This document shows, piece by piece, positions 36,298-44,146 of a DNA stretch of 64,000 nucleotides. The DNA comes from Pseudomonas sp. Z8(2022). GTDB lineage: Bacteria; Pseudomonadota; Gammaproteobacteria; Pseudomonadales; Pseudomonadaceae. Both the position numbers and the translations under genes were made by a program. Where the stretch lies: NCBI RefSeq assembly GCF_025837155.1, contig NZ_CP107549.1:1178001-1242000 (forward strand). The letters are read 5' to 3'. Positions within the stretch are counted from its first letter, which is position 1. Each line of letters opens with the position of its first letter. Under the pieces are notes generated by a model that ran no database searches, had not been told where the DNA came from, and saw only the letters and a program-made list of their open reading frames with translations.

Positions 36298-37173
36298 TCA
36301 GTCTGCCAGTGCCTGATAGTGCAAGCTGAAACTCAGTTGGCAGCTTTGTCCGGGAGCCAGTAACTGCAGACCTGGACGCTGTGGCAGATGATGTGCATTG
36401 ACCGGGTGAGTCACGGGCTCGAAGCAGAAGAAGTTCTGCTCTTGCGGGCAGAACAACAGAAATACATCACAACCCTGGGCAGTGCAGACGAGTTGATAAC
36501 CGGCGTCCTGTTGAATGATGCGGGCTTCGCCGGGCCATTGGGTGAAGGCATTGTCGACAAGTTGCTGCGGCAATAATGTTGGCTCGTCGAAGTTCCAGGC
36601 CTGGGGGCGTGCTACCCACTGACGGGAAAGTTTGTCTTCGCCACATAACCAGACGCCCTCGGCTTTCGCCTGTATCCGAGTGTGTGCATTGCGTGGCAGA
36701 TAGGGATGCAGGCCGAGTCCATACCAGCTGGGCTGTTCGCCAAGATGGGTGGCCTGTAACGTCAGGCGCAGGCAGCCATCTGCGAGTTGGACATGCAGAG
36801 TGGCGCGGTAGGGGAACGGCGACTGGCTATCGAGTTGCAGGCTGGCGCTGTCGGATGTCACGGCGACTACCTGCCAGGGCTGTTGCCAGGCGGTGCCGTG
36901 AATCGGCAGCGGCTCATGGTCGGTATTGGCGCTCAGCGACTGCCAGCCGTCAGGCGTCTCGAAGCCGCCGCTACCGATCCGATTGGACCAGGGCAGCAAT
37001 GGGTAGCAGGCAAGACGCCTGGGGTTGGCGGCGGTCAGCGCCTGTTCGTCGCTGTAACGAAGCAGCGGCCGGCCATCACTCAGGCGATTCCAGTTGACCA
37101 GACTTGCCCCCAGTTCCGGGGCCAGGGTCAGTTGTGTCAGGCTATCGCTCAGGGTCAGCAGAGTCGTAGGCAT
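36298..37173 (-). CDS. Aldose 1-epimerase/glucose-6-phosphate epimerase-like protein
   Basis: A 291-residue beta-sandwich protein of the galactose mutarotase fold. Recognisable are PLLPWSNRIGSGGFETPDG, the catalytic His in GLGLHPYLP and the Glu in FFCFEPVTHPVNA. It interconverts sugar anomers in the cytoplasm. It diverges by 101 bp from the FadR-type regulator of the uronate island and may share that operator region (37214-37226), so a role with galacturonate or a related sugar is possible but not shown. Confidence 0.87.
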   Translation of the reverse strand: MPTTLLTLSDSLTQLTLAPELGASLVNWNRLSDGRPLLRYSDEQALTAANPRRLACYPLLPWSNRIGSGGFETPDGWQSLSANTDHEPLPIHGTAWQQPWQVVAVTSDSASLQLDSQSPFPYRATLHVQLADGCLRLTLQATHLGEQPSWYGLGLHPYLPRNAHTRIQAKAEGVWLCGEDKLSRQWVARPQAWNFDEPTLLPQQLVDNAFTQWPGEARIIQQDAGYQLVCTAQGCDVFLLFCPQEQNFFCFEPVTHPVNAHHLPQRPGLQLLAPGQSCQLSFSLHYQALAD

Positions 37174-37213
37174 TTGGCGTTCCTGGCTGGCTGTAAATGT
37201 CGCGATTCATAGT

Positions 37214-37226
37214 GTCATCGTACAAC
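37214..37226. promoter_or_regulatory. FadR-type operator candidate, upstream of the GntR/FadR gene
   Basis: GTCATCGTACAAC, the reverse complement of GTTGTACGATGAC. It shares the GTTGT-N3-A(T/C)(G/A)AC layout with sites at 43826-43838 and 44081-44093, and approximates the FadR-subfamily core TNGTNNNACNA. It lies 49 bp before the FadR-type start, so autoregulation is likely. Confidence 0.55.
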
Positions 37227-37274
37227 TGCTGGGCTATCATTACGGCAAAGCCTCAAGTCGAGAAATCGTCCACC

Positions 37275-38030
37275 ATGGAAACGCAGAACGCTCAACCCCG
37301 TGCTCGTCGCAAGCACCGCAGCCTGGCCCAGGAACTGGTGGCCGAGTTGTCGCAACGCATTCGCGACGGGCATATCAAGCGCGGTGAGAAGCTGCCGACG
37401 GAGTCGGCGATCATGGAAGAACAAGGCGTCAGCCGTACCGTGGTGCGCGAGGCCTTGTCGCGTTTGCAGGCCGCCGGCCTGGTGGAGACCCGTCACGGCA
37501 TCGGCACCTTCGTGCTGGATACGCCCAGTGCCAGTGGTTTTCGCATCGACCCAGCGACCATCGTCACCTTGCGCGACGTCCTGGCCATTCTTGAGCTGCG
37601 CATCAGCCTCGAGGTGGAGTCTGCCGGAATGGCGGCCGCGCGCCGCAGCGATGCGCAACTGAAGGCCATTCGTGAAGCGCTGGATGCCATCAATGAAAGC
37701 GCCGCGCACGCCAGCGATGCTGTCTCCTCGGATTTTCAGTTCCATCTGCGCATCGCCGAGGCCACGGGCAATCGCTACTTCACCGATATCCTCAGCCATC
37801 TGGGTACCAGCATCATCCCGCGTACCCGGGTCAATTCCGCCGGCCTGGTGCGTGACGATCAGACTCACTACATGGCGCGTCTGGAGCGCGAGCACGAGCA
37901 GATCTTCGAAGCCATCGCGCGTCAGGACGCCGAAGCTGCGCGGGCGGCGATGCGTCTGCACCTGACCAACAGTCGCGAGCGCCTGCGCCAGGCGCACGAA
38001 GCGGCCGAGGCCGAAGCGCTGCACGGCTGA
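37275..38030 (+). CDS. GntR family regulator, FadR/FCD subfamily (probable uronate regulator)
   Basis: A 251-residue repressor-type regulator. The winged helix (about 14-80) contains IKRGEKLPTESAIMEEQGVS and RTVVREALSRLQAAGLVETR. The FCD sensor domain (about 95-240) has putative metal-binding Asp/His residues in DFQFHLRIAEATGN, EHEQIF and AMRLHLTNSRERL. It lies at one edge of the uronate operon and has a matching operator in its own promoter and in that of udh. It probably controls both, with a uronate or aldarate as ligand, as known for related Pseudomonas FadR-type regulators. The ATG at 37275 gives the best N-terminus. Confidence 0.9.
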   Translation: METQNAQPRARRKHRSLAQELVAELSQRIRDGHIKRGEKLPTESAIMEEQGVSRTVVREALSRLQAAGLVETRHGIGTFVLDTPSASGFRIDPATIVTLRDVLAILELRISLEVESAGMAAARRSDAQLKAIREALDAINESAAHASDAVSSDFQFHLRIAEATGNRYFTDILSHLGTSIIPRTRVNSAGLVRDDQTHYMARLEREHEQIFEAIARQDAEAARAAMRLHLTNSRERLRQAHEAAEAEALHG

Positions 38031-38110
38031 AAACGGATGAATTCTCTCGGCGGCCCTTGGCCGCCGAGTTCGTTTCTGCCGTGAGAAAAAGCGGGGGCGC
38101 ATGACGCTCT

Positions 38111-39016
38111 CTAACGGCGATAGGCGAGAGCGACGATGCCGCCTACCACGATCAGGCCGCCGATCACCTGCAGAACCCCCAGTACCTGGCCCAGGATCAT
38201 CCAGCCCAGGACCATGCCAGCCACCGGTTCCATGTTCATCACCGGTGCGTTGCGCGCGATGTTCAGACGCGGCATGCAGATGAACAGGGTGGAGAAGGCC
38301 GCGCCATAGAGCAGTACCAGGCAGGCCAGTGCGATCCAGCCGGCGCTGGCGTTGGGCAGGCTCAAACCACCGGGAATCAGGCCACTGGCTCCGAGCAGGG
38401 TGGAGGCACTGAACACCACGGCCAATGTCAGCATGCTGCGTACCGAACCGGCGAGGCTGGAGAGGCGATGCTCGGTCACCCACAGGGCGACAGCGAAAAC
38501 GCCGGCAGCTGTCAGGCTGAACAGAATTCCCGCGATCCATTCGCCGTCCAGCACGGCGTTTCCCGTCAGGCGTCCCGGAACGTCGAGCACCAGTACCAGA
38601 CCGAACAGGATGACGCCCATTATGCCCAGCGCCTGGCGCGTCGGTGCCGGGCCACCCAGCACCCAGGTGAGCAATGCCAGGAGGATCGGCGAAAGGTTCA
38701 CCACCAGCAACGCCAGCGCCACTGGAATGCGCGCCACGGCCGAGTAGATGCAGAAACTCTGGATGGCGATCAGCAGGCCCAGAAGAATCTGCCAGCCCCA
38801 GGTCGCCGGCCCCAGTTTCAACGACTCGCGTCGCCACAGCACCAGCGCGACCAGCACCAGCAGGGTCACGCCAGCACGCGCGAGCATCGCCAGGAGCAGC
38901 CCCGTGTCGTGGTCGAAGGCGATCCGCGCGGCGATATGGTTGCCGGCGAACGAGCAGGCCAGCGACGCGAGGATCAGAACGGCGATGTGACGGGGAAATG
39001 GGGTGGAACCTTGCAT
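38111..39016 (-). CDS. EamA/DMT family transporter
   Basis: A 301-residue membrane protein with ten predicted helices in two EamA repeats (about 10-140 and 160-300). Repeat marks include SLACSFAGNHIAARIAF near the start and NIARNAPVMNMEPVAGMVLG near the end. DMT permeases export or import small metabolites; the substrate is not evident. It follows the TRAP-operon terminator (39063-39087) on the same strand, so it has its own promoter or is read through weakly. Confidence 0.87.
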   Translation of the reverse strand: MQGSTPFPRHIAVLILASLACSFAGNHIAARIAFDHDTGLLLAMLARAGVTLLVLVALVLWRRESLKLGPATWGWQILLGLLIAIQSFCIYSAVARIPVALALLVVNLSPILLALLTWVLGGPAPTRQALGIMGVILFGLVLVLDVPGRLTGNAVLDGEWIAGILFSLTAAGVFAVALWVTEHRLSSLAGSVRSMLTLAVVFSASTLLGASGLIPGGLSLPNASAGWIALACLVLLYGAAFSTLFICMPRLNIARNAPVMNMEPVAGMVLGWMILGQVLGVLQVIGGLIVVGGIVALAYRR

Positions 39017-39062
39017 GACTCAAATCCTGTCTTGTCATGGCCTGCAATCAGGCCCTAAAGCA

Positions 39063-39087
39063 AAACGCCGCCCGATGGGCGGCGTTT
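39063..39087 (-). terminator. Terminator of the uronate/TRAP operon
   Basis: An 11-bp stem AAACGCCGCCC-GAT-GGGCGGCGTTT, lying between dctM and the EamA gene on the minus strand. Confidence 0.88.
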
Positions 39088-39109
39088 CGTTCACTGCCCG
39101 GGTTTGCTG

Positions 39110-40390
39110 TCAGAGCACCACGCTCGGCAGCCACAGCGAGATGGCGGGGATGTAGGTGACGGCCATCAGCACGGCGAACAGCGCGAGGTAGAACGGCAGC
39201 AGGGCCTTCACGGTGCTCTCGATGCTTACCTTGCCGATGGCGGCACCGACGAAGAGTACCGCACCGACCGGTGGCGTGATCAGACCGATACCCAGATTGA
39301 CCAGCATGATCATGCCGAAATGCACCGGGTCGACGCCAAACGAGGTCACCACCGGCAGCAGGATCGGGGTCAGGATCAGGATCAGCGGCGCCATGTCCAT
39401 CAGCGTGCCGAGGGCCAGCAGCATGAAGTTCACGCACATCAGGATCACGTAGCGGTTGTCCGAGAAGGTCAGGAACGCGGTGGTGATCTTCGACGGAATC
39501 TGCATCAGGGTCATGATGTAGCCGAAGCTGGCGGCGAAGGCGATCAGGATCATCACGATCGACAGCGTGCGCACCGTGCGATGCAGCATCTTCGGCAGCT
39601 CACTCCACTTGTAGTCGCGGTAGATGAACATGGTCACGAAGAAGGCCCAGACCACGGCAACGGCCGCCGACTCGGTGGCGGTGAACACGCCGCTGAGGAT
39701 GCCGCCGAGGATGATGACCATGGTCATCAGGCCCCACAGTGCTTCGGCGCAGATCTTCAGCGCCTGGCGCAGCGGAATCACTTCACCTTTCGGGTAGTTG
39801 CGTTTCTTGGCGAACCATAGGCACAGCGCCGCCATGGTGAAGCTCAGCAGCAGGCCAGGACCGATGCCGGCGACGAACAGCGCGGCGATGGACACCGTAC
39901 CGCCAGCGGCCAGTGAGTAGATCACCGAGTTGTGGCTGGGCGGGGTGAGCAGCGCCTGTACCGAGCCGGAGACGGTGACCGCGGTGGAAAACTCGCGCGG
40001 GTAGCCTTTCTTTTCCATTTCCGGGATCAGCACCGAACCGACCGAGGCGGTGTCGGCCAGGGAGGAGCCGGAGATGGCGCCGAAGAAGGTCGAGGCGGTG
40101 ATGTTGACCAGCGACAGGCCGCCGCGGACGAAGCCCACCAGTACCCCGGCGAATGCCACCAGGCGCCGAGCCATACCGCCTTCGGCCATGATCGCGCCGG
40201 CCAGGACGAAGAACGGAATGGCCAGCAGGGAGAATTTGTTCACGCCGCCGGCGATCTGGATCATCACGGCGTGCAGCGGGATGTCGATGTACCAGGCGCC
40301 GATCAGGGTGGCCAGGCCAAGGGCATAGGCGACCGGGACGCGCAGCAGGATCAGGGCAATGAAGCTGCCCAGCAGAATGGCGGCATCCAT
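39110..40390 (-). CDS. TRAP transporter large membrane subunit (DctM family)
   Basis: A 426-residue multi-pass membrane protein, typical length for DctM. Signature stretches are FSLLAIPFFVLAGAIMAEGG, SGSSLADTASVGSVLIPEME and LTPPSHNSVIYSLAAGG. It forms the ion-coupled (usually Na+) import channel with DctQ. Here the cargo, from the operon partners Udh and SMP-30 lactonase, is probably a hexuronate such as galacturonate or glucuronate. It overlaps dctQ by one base (TAATG). Confidence 0.92.
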   Translation of the reverse strand: MDAAILLGSFIALILLRVPVAYALGLATLIGAWYIDIPLHAVMIQIAGGVNKFSLLAIPFFVLAGAIMAEGGMARRLVAFAGVLVGFVRGGLSLVNITASTFFGAISGSSLADTASVGSVLIPEMEKKGYPREFSTAVTVSGSVQALLTPPSHNSVIYSLAAGGTVSIAALFVAGIGPGLLLSFTMAALCLWFAKKRNYPKGEVIPLRQALKICAEALWGLMTMVIILGGILSGVFTATESAAVAVVWAFFVTMFIYRDYKWSELPKMLHRTVRTLSIVMILIAFAASFGYIMTLMQIPSKITTAFLTFSDNRYVILMCVNFMLLALGTLMDMAPLILILTPILLPVVTSFGVDPVHFGMIMLVNLGIGLITPPVGAVLFVGAAIGKVSIESTVKALLPFYLALFAVLMAVTYIPAISLWLPSVVL

Positions 40391-40917
40391 TACACGGACT
40401 CCTTGGAATCTTCGCAGTTCTCGTAATCGACGACGCGACGCTTGTGCTGGTCGCCGTAGAGCAGTTGTTCGATGACGAACAGCAGGGTGATCAGGCCGCC
40501 CAGGGGAATTGGTGCGTAGCTGATACCGACGCGCATCCAGGTCAGCGTGCTGAGGTACTGATTCCAGGTGGCGACGCAAAGCTTGTAGCCCCAGATCAGC
40601 ATGAACAGGGCGATGGCGCCCATGGCCAGGCGTACGAACAGGGTGAGGAAGGGTTGAGCGACTTCGGGAAGACGATCGCTCAGCACCTGTACGGCCATGT
40701 GCGCACCGGCGCGGTAGCTGGCTGCGGCGCCGACGAAGGTGAACAGCACCATCAGCAGGATGGCGATGGGTTCGGGCCAGCCCAGGCCCTGACCGAGTGT
40801 GTAACGGCTGAACACGCCCCAGGGGATGATCAGGGCCATGATCACGATGGCCAGGCTGGCGGTCGCGATACAGGCACGGTAGATGACGTCGTTGACGCCC
40901 AGAACCAGGTTTTTCAT
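40390..40917 (-). CDS. TRAP transporter small membrane subunit (DctQ family)
   Basis: A 175-residue four-helix membrane protein. Its RAGAHMAVQVLSDRLPE segment is the typical DctQ cytoplasmic loop, and the start ILVGNDVIYR-like helix plus LGQGLGWPEPIAILLMVLFT fit the family. It pairs with DctM in the uronate importer and lies 60 bp after dctP. The ATG at 40917 is taken without a strong ribosome binding site in view. Confidence 0.9.
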   Translation of the reverse strand: MKNLVLGVNDVIYRACIATASLAIVIMALIIPWGVFSRYTLGQGLGWPEPIAILLMVLFTFVGAAASYRAGAHMAVQVLSDRLPEVAQPFLTLFVRLAMGAIALFMLIWGYKLCVATWNQYLSTLTWMRVGISYAPIPLGGLITLLFVIEQLLYGDQHKRRVVDYENCEDSKESV

Positions 40918-40977
40918 GAGACTTCACCGGTGGCGCGGCGCGGGCAGGGTTGCCGGCGCCGCGCGCTTGCGCGTGGA

Positions 40978-41952
40978 TTACTGAACGGCTTCGATGCGCT
41001 TGATCAGATCGGCGAACTGCGCGCCGTACTTCTCACGTACCGGGGCGGTAGCGTCGTAGAATGGCTTGGTGTCGACTTCGATGAACTCGACGCCTTCAGC
41101 CTTGAGCTTCTCGTCGCTGGCCTTTTCCTTGGCAACCCACAGGTCGCGCTCTTCCAGCTGGGCCTCTTTGGCCAGCTTCTTGACCAGCTCCTGTTGCTCC
41201 GGAGTCAGCTTGTTCCAGGTGGTCTTGGACATCAGCAGCGGCTCGGGGAGGATCAGGTGGTGGGTCTGGGTGTAGTACTTGGCCGCACGGAAGTGGTTGT
41301 GCTCGAGCAGGGTCGGCGAGTTGTTCTCGGCGCCGTCGATCACGCCGCTTTGCAGGGCGCTGAAAATCTCACCGGTGTCCATGGCGATGCCATTGGCGCC
41401 CATGGCGTTGAGGGTGTCGATGAACAGCGGGTTGCCGATCACGCGGATCTTCATGCCCTTGAGGTCTTCCAGCTTGCGTACCGGCTTCTTGGTGTAGAGG
41501 CTGCGGCTACCGGCTTCCATCCAGGCCAGACCGACCATGTTGAAGTCGGAGTTGGTGATGGCGTCGAGGATTTCCTGACCGATTTCGCCGTCGACCACCT
41601 TGCGCATGTGTTCGATATCGCGGAACACGAAGGGCATGTTGAAGACGTTGGTGGCAGGCACCACCGGGCCAACCGAGCCGAGGCTGACACGGGTCAGCTG
41701 GACGGCGCCGATCTGGGTCTGTTCGATCACTTCCTTCTCGGAACCCAGCACACCGCCTGCGAACATGCGGGACTTGATTTCACCATTGGTGGCGGCTTCC
41801 AGTTTCTTGCCGAGGTTCTCCATGGCCACCACGGTCGGGTAGCCGGCAGGGTGGATTTCGGCAATCTTCAGGGTCGTCTCGGCCTGTACGAAGGAAGACA
41901 GACCGAGCGCTAAAGGAAGTGTGGCGAGAAGCAACTTGCGTTTGAGGTTCAT
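40978..41952 (-). CDS. TRAP transporter periplasmic binding protein (DctP family)
   Basis: A 324-residue periplasmic solute receptor. The signal peptide is MNLKRKLLLATLPLALGLSS, cleaved near FVQA. The family marks include LKIAEIHPAGYPTVVAMENL, the conserved Arg in MKIRVIGNPLF and Asn/Asp in QSGVIDGAENNSPT. It captures the cargo for DctQM. Location next to udh and SMP-30 suggests a sugar acid (uronate). The ATG at 41952 lies 8 nt after GGAG, and an AAnAAnAA motif overlaps the region just upstream of that site (41961-41980). Confidence 0.93.
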   Translation of the reverse strand: MNLKRKLLLATLPLALGLSSFVQAETTLKIAEIHPAGYPTVVAMENLGKKLEAATNGEIKSRMFAGGVLGSEKEVIEQTQIGAVQLTRVSLGSVGPVVPATNVFNMPFVFRDIEHMRKVVDGEIGQEILDAITNSDFNMVGLAWMEAGSRSLYTKKPVRKLEDLKGMKIRVIGNPLFIDTLNAMGANGIAMDTGEIFSALQSGVIDGAENNSPTLLEHNHFRAAKYYTQTHHLILPEPLLMSKTTWNKLTPEQQELVKKLAKEAQLEERDLWVAKEKASDEKLKAEGVEFIEVDTKPFYDATAPVREKYGAQFADLIKRIEAVQ

Positions 41953-41960
41953 GCGGAAAG

Positions 41961-41980
41961 CTCCGTCTTGTTGTTGTTGG
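41961..41980 (-). promoter_or_regulatory. Hfq/Crc-type CA motif upstream of dctP
   Basis: On the mRNA, AACAACAACAAGA runs into the GGAG ribosome binding site of dctP. This AAnAAnAA pattern is the established target of Hfq with Crc in Pseudomonas catabolite repression. Confidence 0.6.
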
Positions 41981-42028
41981 TGAACAGCAGTGCAGTCCGG
42001 TGCCGCGAGCAGCCCGGGGTGAATCGGA

Positions 42029-42904
42029 TCAGGGTTTGAAGGCAGGCTCCTCGATACCGCATACGCCCGCCTGTAGGGCGAAAACGCCGCCGGCCAGTGG
42101 CTGGTCGGAGAGGTCGCCGCCGGGGCGGATCGAGGTGACGAACAGGGTGTCCAGATTGGCGCCGCCGAAAGCGCACATGGCGGGCTTTTTCACGGGAACC
42201 GCCAGCGAACGGTCGAGGCGGCCATCCGGGGTGAAGCGATGGATCAGGCCTGCGTCGTTGCCGCAGATCCAGTAGCAGCCGTCGACATCCATCGCGGCGC
42301 CGTCGGGGCGGCCTGGATGCTGCTTCATGTCGATGAACAGACGACGGTTGTGCGGCGTACCGCTGTCGGTGTCGTAGTCGAAGGCCCAGACGCTCTGCAC
42401 GGTCGGGTGCGAGTCGGAGAGGTACAGGGTGCGGCCATCGGGGCTGAAGGCCAGGCCGTTGGGCACGATGAAGTCATCGAGTACCTGTTGCAGCTGGCCG
42501 TCGTAGCGATACAGCGCCCCGACGCGTGCGCCCTGGGCCATGTCCAGCAGCATGGTGCCGGCCCAGAAACGGCCCTGACGGTCGCAGCGGCCATCGTTGA
42601 AGCGCATTTCCGGGCGGGCATGTTCGACGGTTGCCAGGCGTTCGGCCTGTACCTTGCCGTCGTCCTGCAGGCGCAGGTGGAAGATGCCGCTCTGCATGCC
42701 GGCGATCCAGCCGCCAGCCGGATGCATGGCGATGCAGGCGAGCATTTCCTCGGCCTGCCAGCTCTGTGTCTGGCCGCTGGCTGCAGACCAGCGATACAGG
42801 CGTCCGGCAGGTATGTCGGCCCAGTACAGGGCCTGTTCGGCTGTATGCCAGACCGGGCTTTCACCCGTGGCGTTGCGCGCATCGACAATCAGTTCGGCTG
42901 TCAT
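42029..42904 (-). CDS. SMP-30/gluconolactonase family lactonase
   Basis: A 291-residue six-bladed beta-propeller. Metal and catalytic positions are visible: E in GESPVWH (about 14), N in RFNDGRCD, N in VPNGLAFSPDG and D in GRPDGAAMDVDG. In Udh pathways, uronate oxidation yields an aldarolactone that a lactonase opens to galactarate or glucarate, which fits its place between udh and dctP. No signal peptide is seen, so it is cytoplasmic. Substrate preference cannot be read from sequence. Confidence 0.9.
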   Translation of the reverse strand: MTAELIVDARNATGESPVWHTAEQALYWADIPAGRLYRWSAASGQTQSWQAEEMLACIAMHPAGGWIAGMQSGIFHLRLQDDGKVQAERLATVEHARPEMRFNDGRCDRQGRFWAGTMLLDMAQGARVGALYRYDGQLQQVLDDFIVPNGLAFSPDGRTLYLSDSHPTVQSVWAFDYDTDSGTPHNRRLFIDMKQHPGRPDGAAMDVDGCYWICGNDAGLIHRFTPDGRLDRSLAVPVKKPAMCAFGGANLDTLFVTSIRPGGDLSDQPLAGGVFALQAGVCGIEEPAFKP

Positions 42905-42914
42905 GGCTGGGACG

Positions 42915-42930
42915 CTCTGTTTGTTGTTAT
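42915..42930 (-). promoter_or_regulatory. Hfq/Crc-type CA motif upstream of the SMP-30 gene
   Basis: On the mRNA, ATAACAACAAACAGAG lies 11 nt before the ATG, where a ribosome binding site is expected. It is a second AAnAAnAA motif in the same operon. Confidence 0.58.
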
Positions 42931-42952
42931 GGCTGGGCGGTGTTGCGCTGTT

Positions 42953-43780
42953 TCAGTCGTCGCCGAACGGGCCAGCGGCCACGAAGGCGCCGCCCTGGTA
43001 AATACGGGCAGGGTCGTCAGCCGCCGGCATCGGCTGCGCTTCGACCTTGTCGCGAAACACTTCCGAGCTGTCCTTGGGCTGGAAGCCCAGGTGCGCGGCG
43101 TGGCTGTTGTCCCACCACAGGTCGCGGTTGTTCGACATGCCATAGACCACGGTGTGGCCTACGTTCGGGACGTAGAGGCAGCGTTCGAGCAGATGGGTGA
43201 GGTCGTCGTAGCTCAGCCAGGTGCTCATCATGCGGCGGTTGGCCGGCTCGGGGAACGACGAGCCGATGCGGATGCTGACGGTCTCGATGCCATAGCGATC
43301 GAAATAGAAGCTGGCCATATCCTCGCCGTAGGACTTGGACAGGCCGTAGTAGCCATCCGGGCGGCGCAGACAATTGGCGTCGAGGTGCTGGTCCTGCTTG
43401 TAGAAGCCGATGACGTGGTTGGAGCTGGCGAACACCACGCGCTTCACGCCATGACGGCGGGCCGCCTCGTAGATATGGAACACGCCACAGATGTTGGCAC
43501 CGAGGATTTCTTCAAAGGGCCGCTCGACCGAGACGCCACCGAAGTGCAGGATGGCGTCGACGCCTTCGACCAGTTGATGCACTGCGGCCTTGTCTGCCAG
43601 GTCGCAGCGCACCACCTCTTCATGGGGGCCGGCAGCAGGGGCCATTTCGCCGATGTCGGACAAGCGCAGGATGTTCGCGTAGGGGCGCAGGCGTTCGCGC
43701 AGTACCTTGCCCAGTCCGCCGGCGGCGCCGGTCAGCAGCAAGCGATTGAAGGGGCGCAGTTCGCTGGAGTTCGTGGTCAT
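42953..43780 (-). CDS. udh: NAD-dependent uronate dehydrogenase
   Basis: A 275-residue extended SDR. The nucleotide motif is TGAAGGLG (about 17-24), and the catalytic Tyr145 and Lys149 lie in YYGLSKSYGED. The substrate Ser/Asn segment FASSNHVIGFYKQ is also present. Known Pseudomonas Udh oxidises D-galacturonate and D-glucuronate to the 1,5-lactone with NAD+. It is the first gene of the leftward operon with the SMP-30 lactonase and TRAP genes, behind the operator at 43816-43838. Downstream aldarate dehydratases are not in the window. Confidence 0.92.
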   Translation of the reverse strand: MTTNSSELRPFNRLLLTGAAGGLGKVLRERLRPYANILRLSDIGEMAPAAGPHEEVVRCDLADKAAVHQLVEGVDAILHFGGVSVERPFEEILGANICGVFHIYEAARRHGVKRVVFASSNHVIGFYKQDQHLDANCLRRPDGYYGLSKSYGEDMASFYFDRYGIETVSIRIGSSFPEPANRRMMSTWLSYDDLTHLLERCLYVPNVGHTVVYGMSNNRDLWWDNSHAAHLGFQPKDSSEVFRDKVEAQPMPAADDPARIYQGGAFVAAGPFGDD

Positions 43781-43793
43781 GGCGGGGCCTGGA

Positions 43794-43814
43794 CTCTTGT
43801 TGCTTGTTGTTATT
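43794..43814 (-). promoter_or_regulatory. Hfq/Crc-type CA motif in the udh leader
   Basis: On the mRNA, AATAACAACAAGCAACAA lies about 15-33 nt before the udh ATG, spanning two AAnAAnAA-like units. It is the third such motif in the operon. Confidence 0.6.
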
Positions 43815-43815
43815 G

Positions 43816-43838
43816 GTTGTCATACGTTGTCGTATGAC
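43816..43838. promoter_or_regulatory. Operator pair upstream of udh
   Basis: GTTGTCATAC (43816-43825) is followed directly by GTTGTCGTATGAC (43826-43838). Both use the GTTGT-N3-AYRAC-like layout found at 37214-37226 and 44081-44093. The overlap of these sites with the likely udh transcription start would suit repression by the FadR-type regulator. Confidence 0.6.
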
Positions 43839-44080
43839 TTGGATCGATTATCAGCACCAACCTGATCAATGTCAACGTGACGGAAAGGGAAAATTGAGGC
43901 GTACGCTTCGTCCGTCGCCTGGGCCAGCCGGATGCTCTCAGCCCAATCGGGAGCCGAGGCAGATTTGCAATGGATGGCTCTATCACGGTGCTTTATCGTG
44001 CTCGTGCGAAATATTGCGGAGGCGCGCAGATGGGATCGGGCGCATGGCGGGGCATAATCATTCCTTCGCCTTTGACTAAA

Positions 44081-44093
44081 GTTGTATGACAAC
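44081..44093. promoter_or_regulatory. Operator upstream of the LacI-type gene
   Basis: GTTGT-ATG-ACAAC, a perfect inverted repeat with a 3-nt spacer that fits TNGTNNNACNA exactly. It lies 54 bp before the LacI-type start and suggests control of that gene by the FadR-type regulator. Confidence 0.58.
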
Positions 44094-44146
44094 GTATCTC
44101 GATGATGCCGTGTATAACAGTGGCTCAAGCGGGATGGAGGCATGAC

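Larger units (their letters stand above)
43781..44146. other. 366-bp divergent control region between udh and the LacI-type regulator
   Basis: Holds the operator pair 43816-43838 near udh and the site 44081-44093 near the LacI-type gene, plus the udh CA motif. I see no coding sequence that I would support in this gap. Confidence 0.65.
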
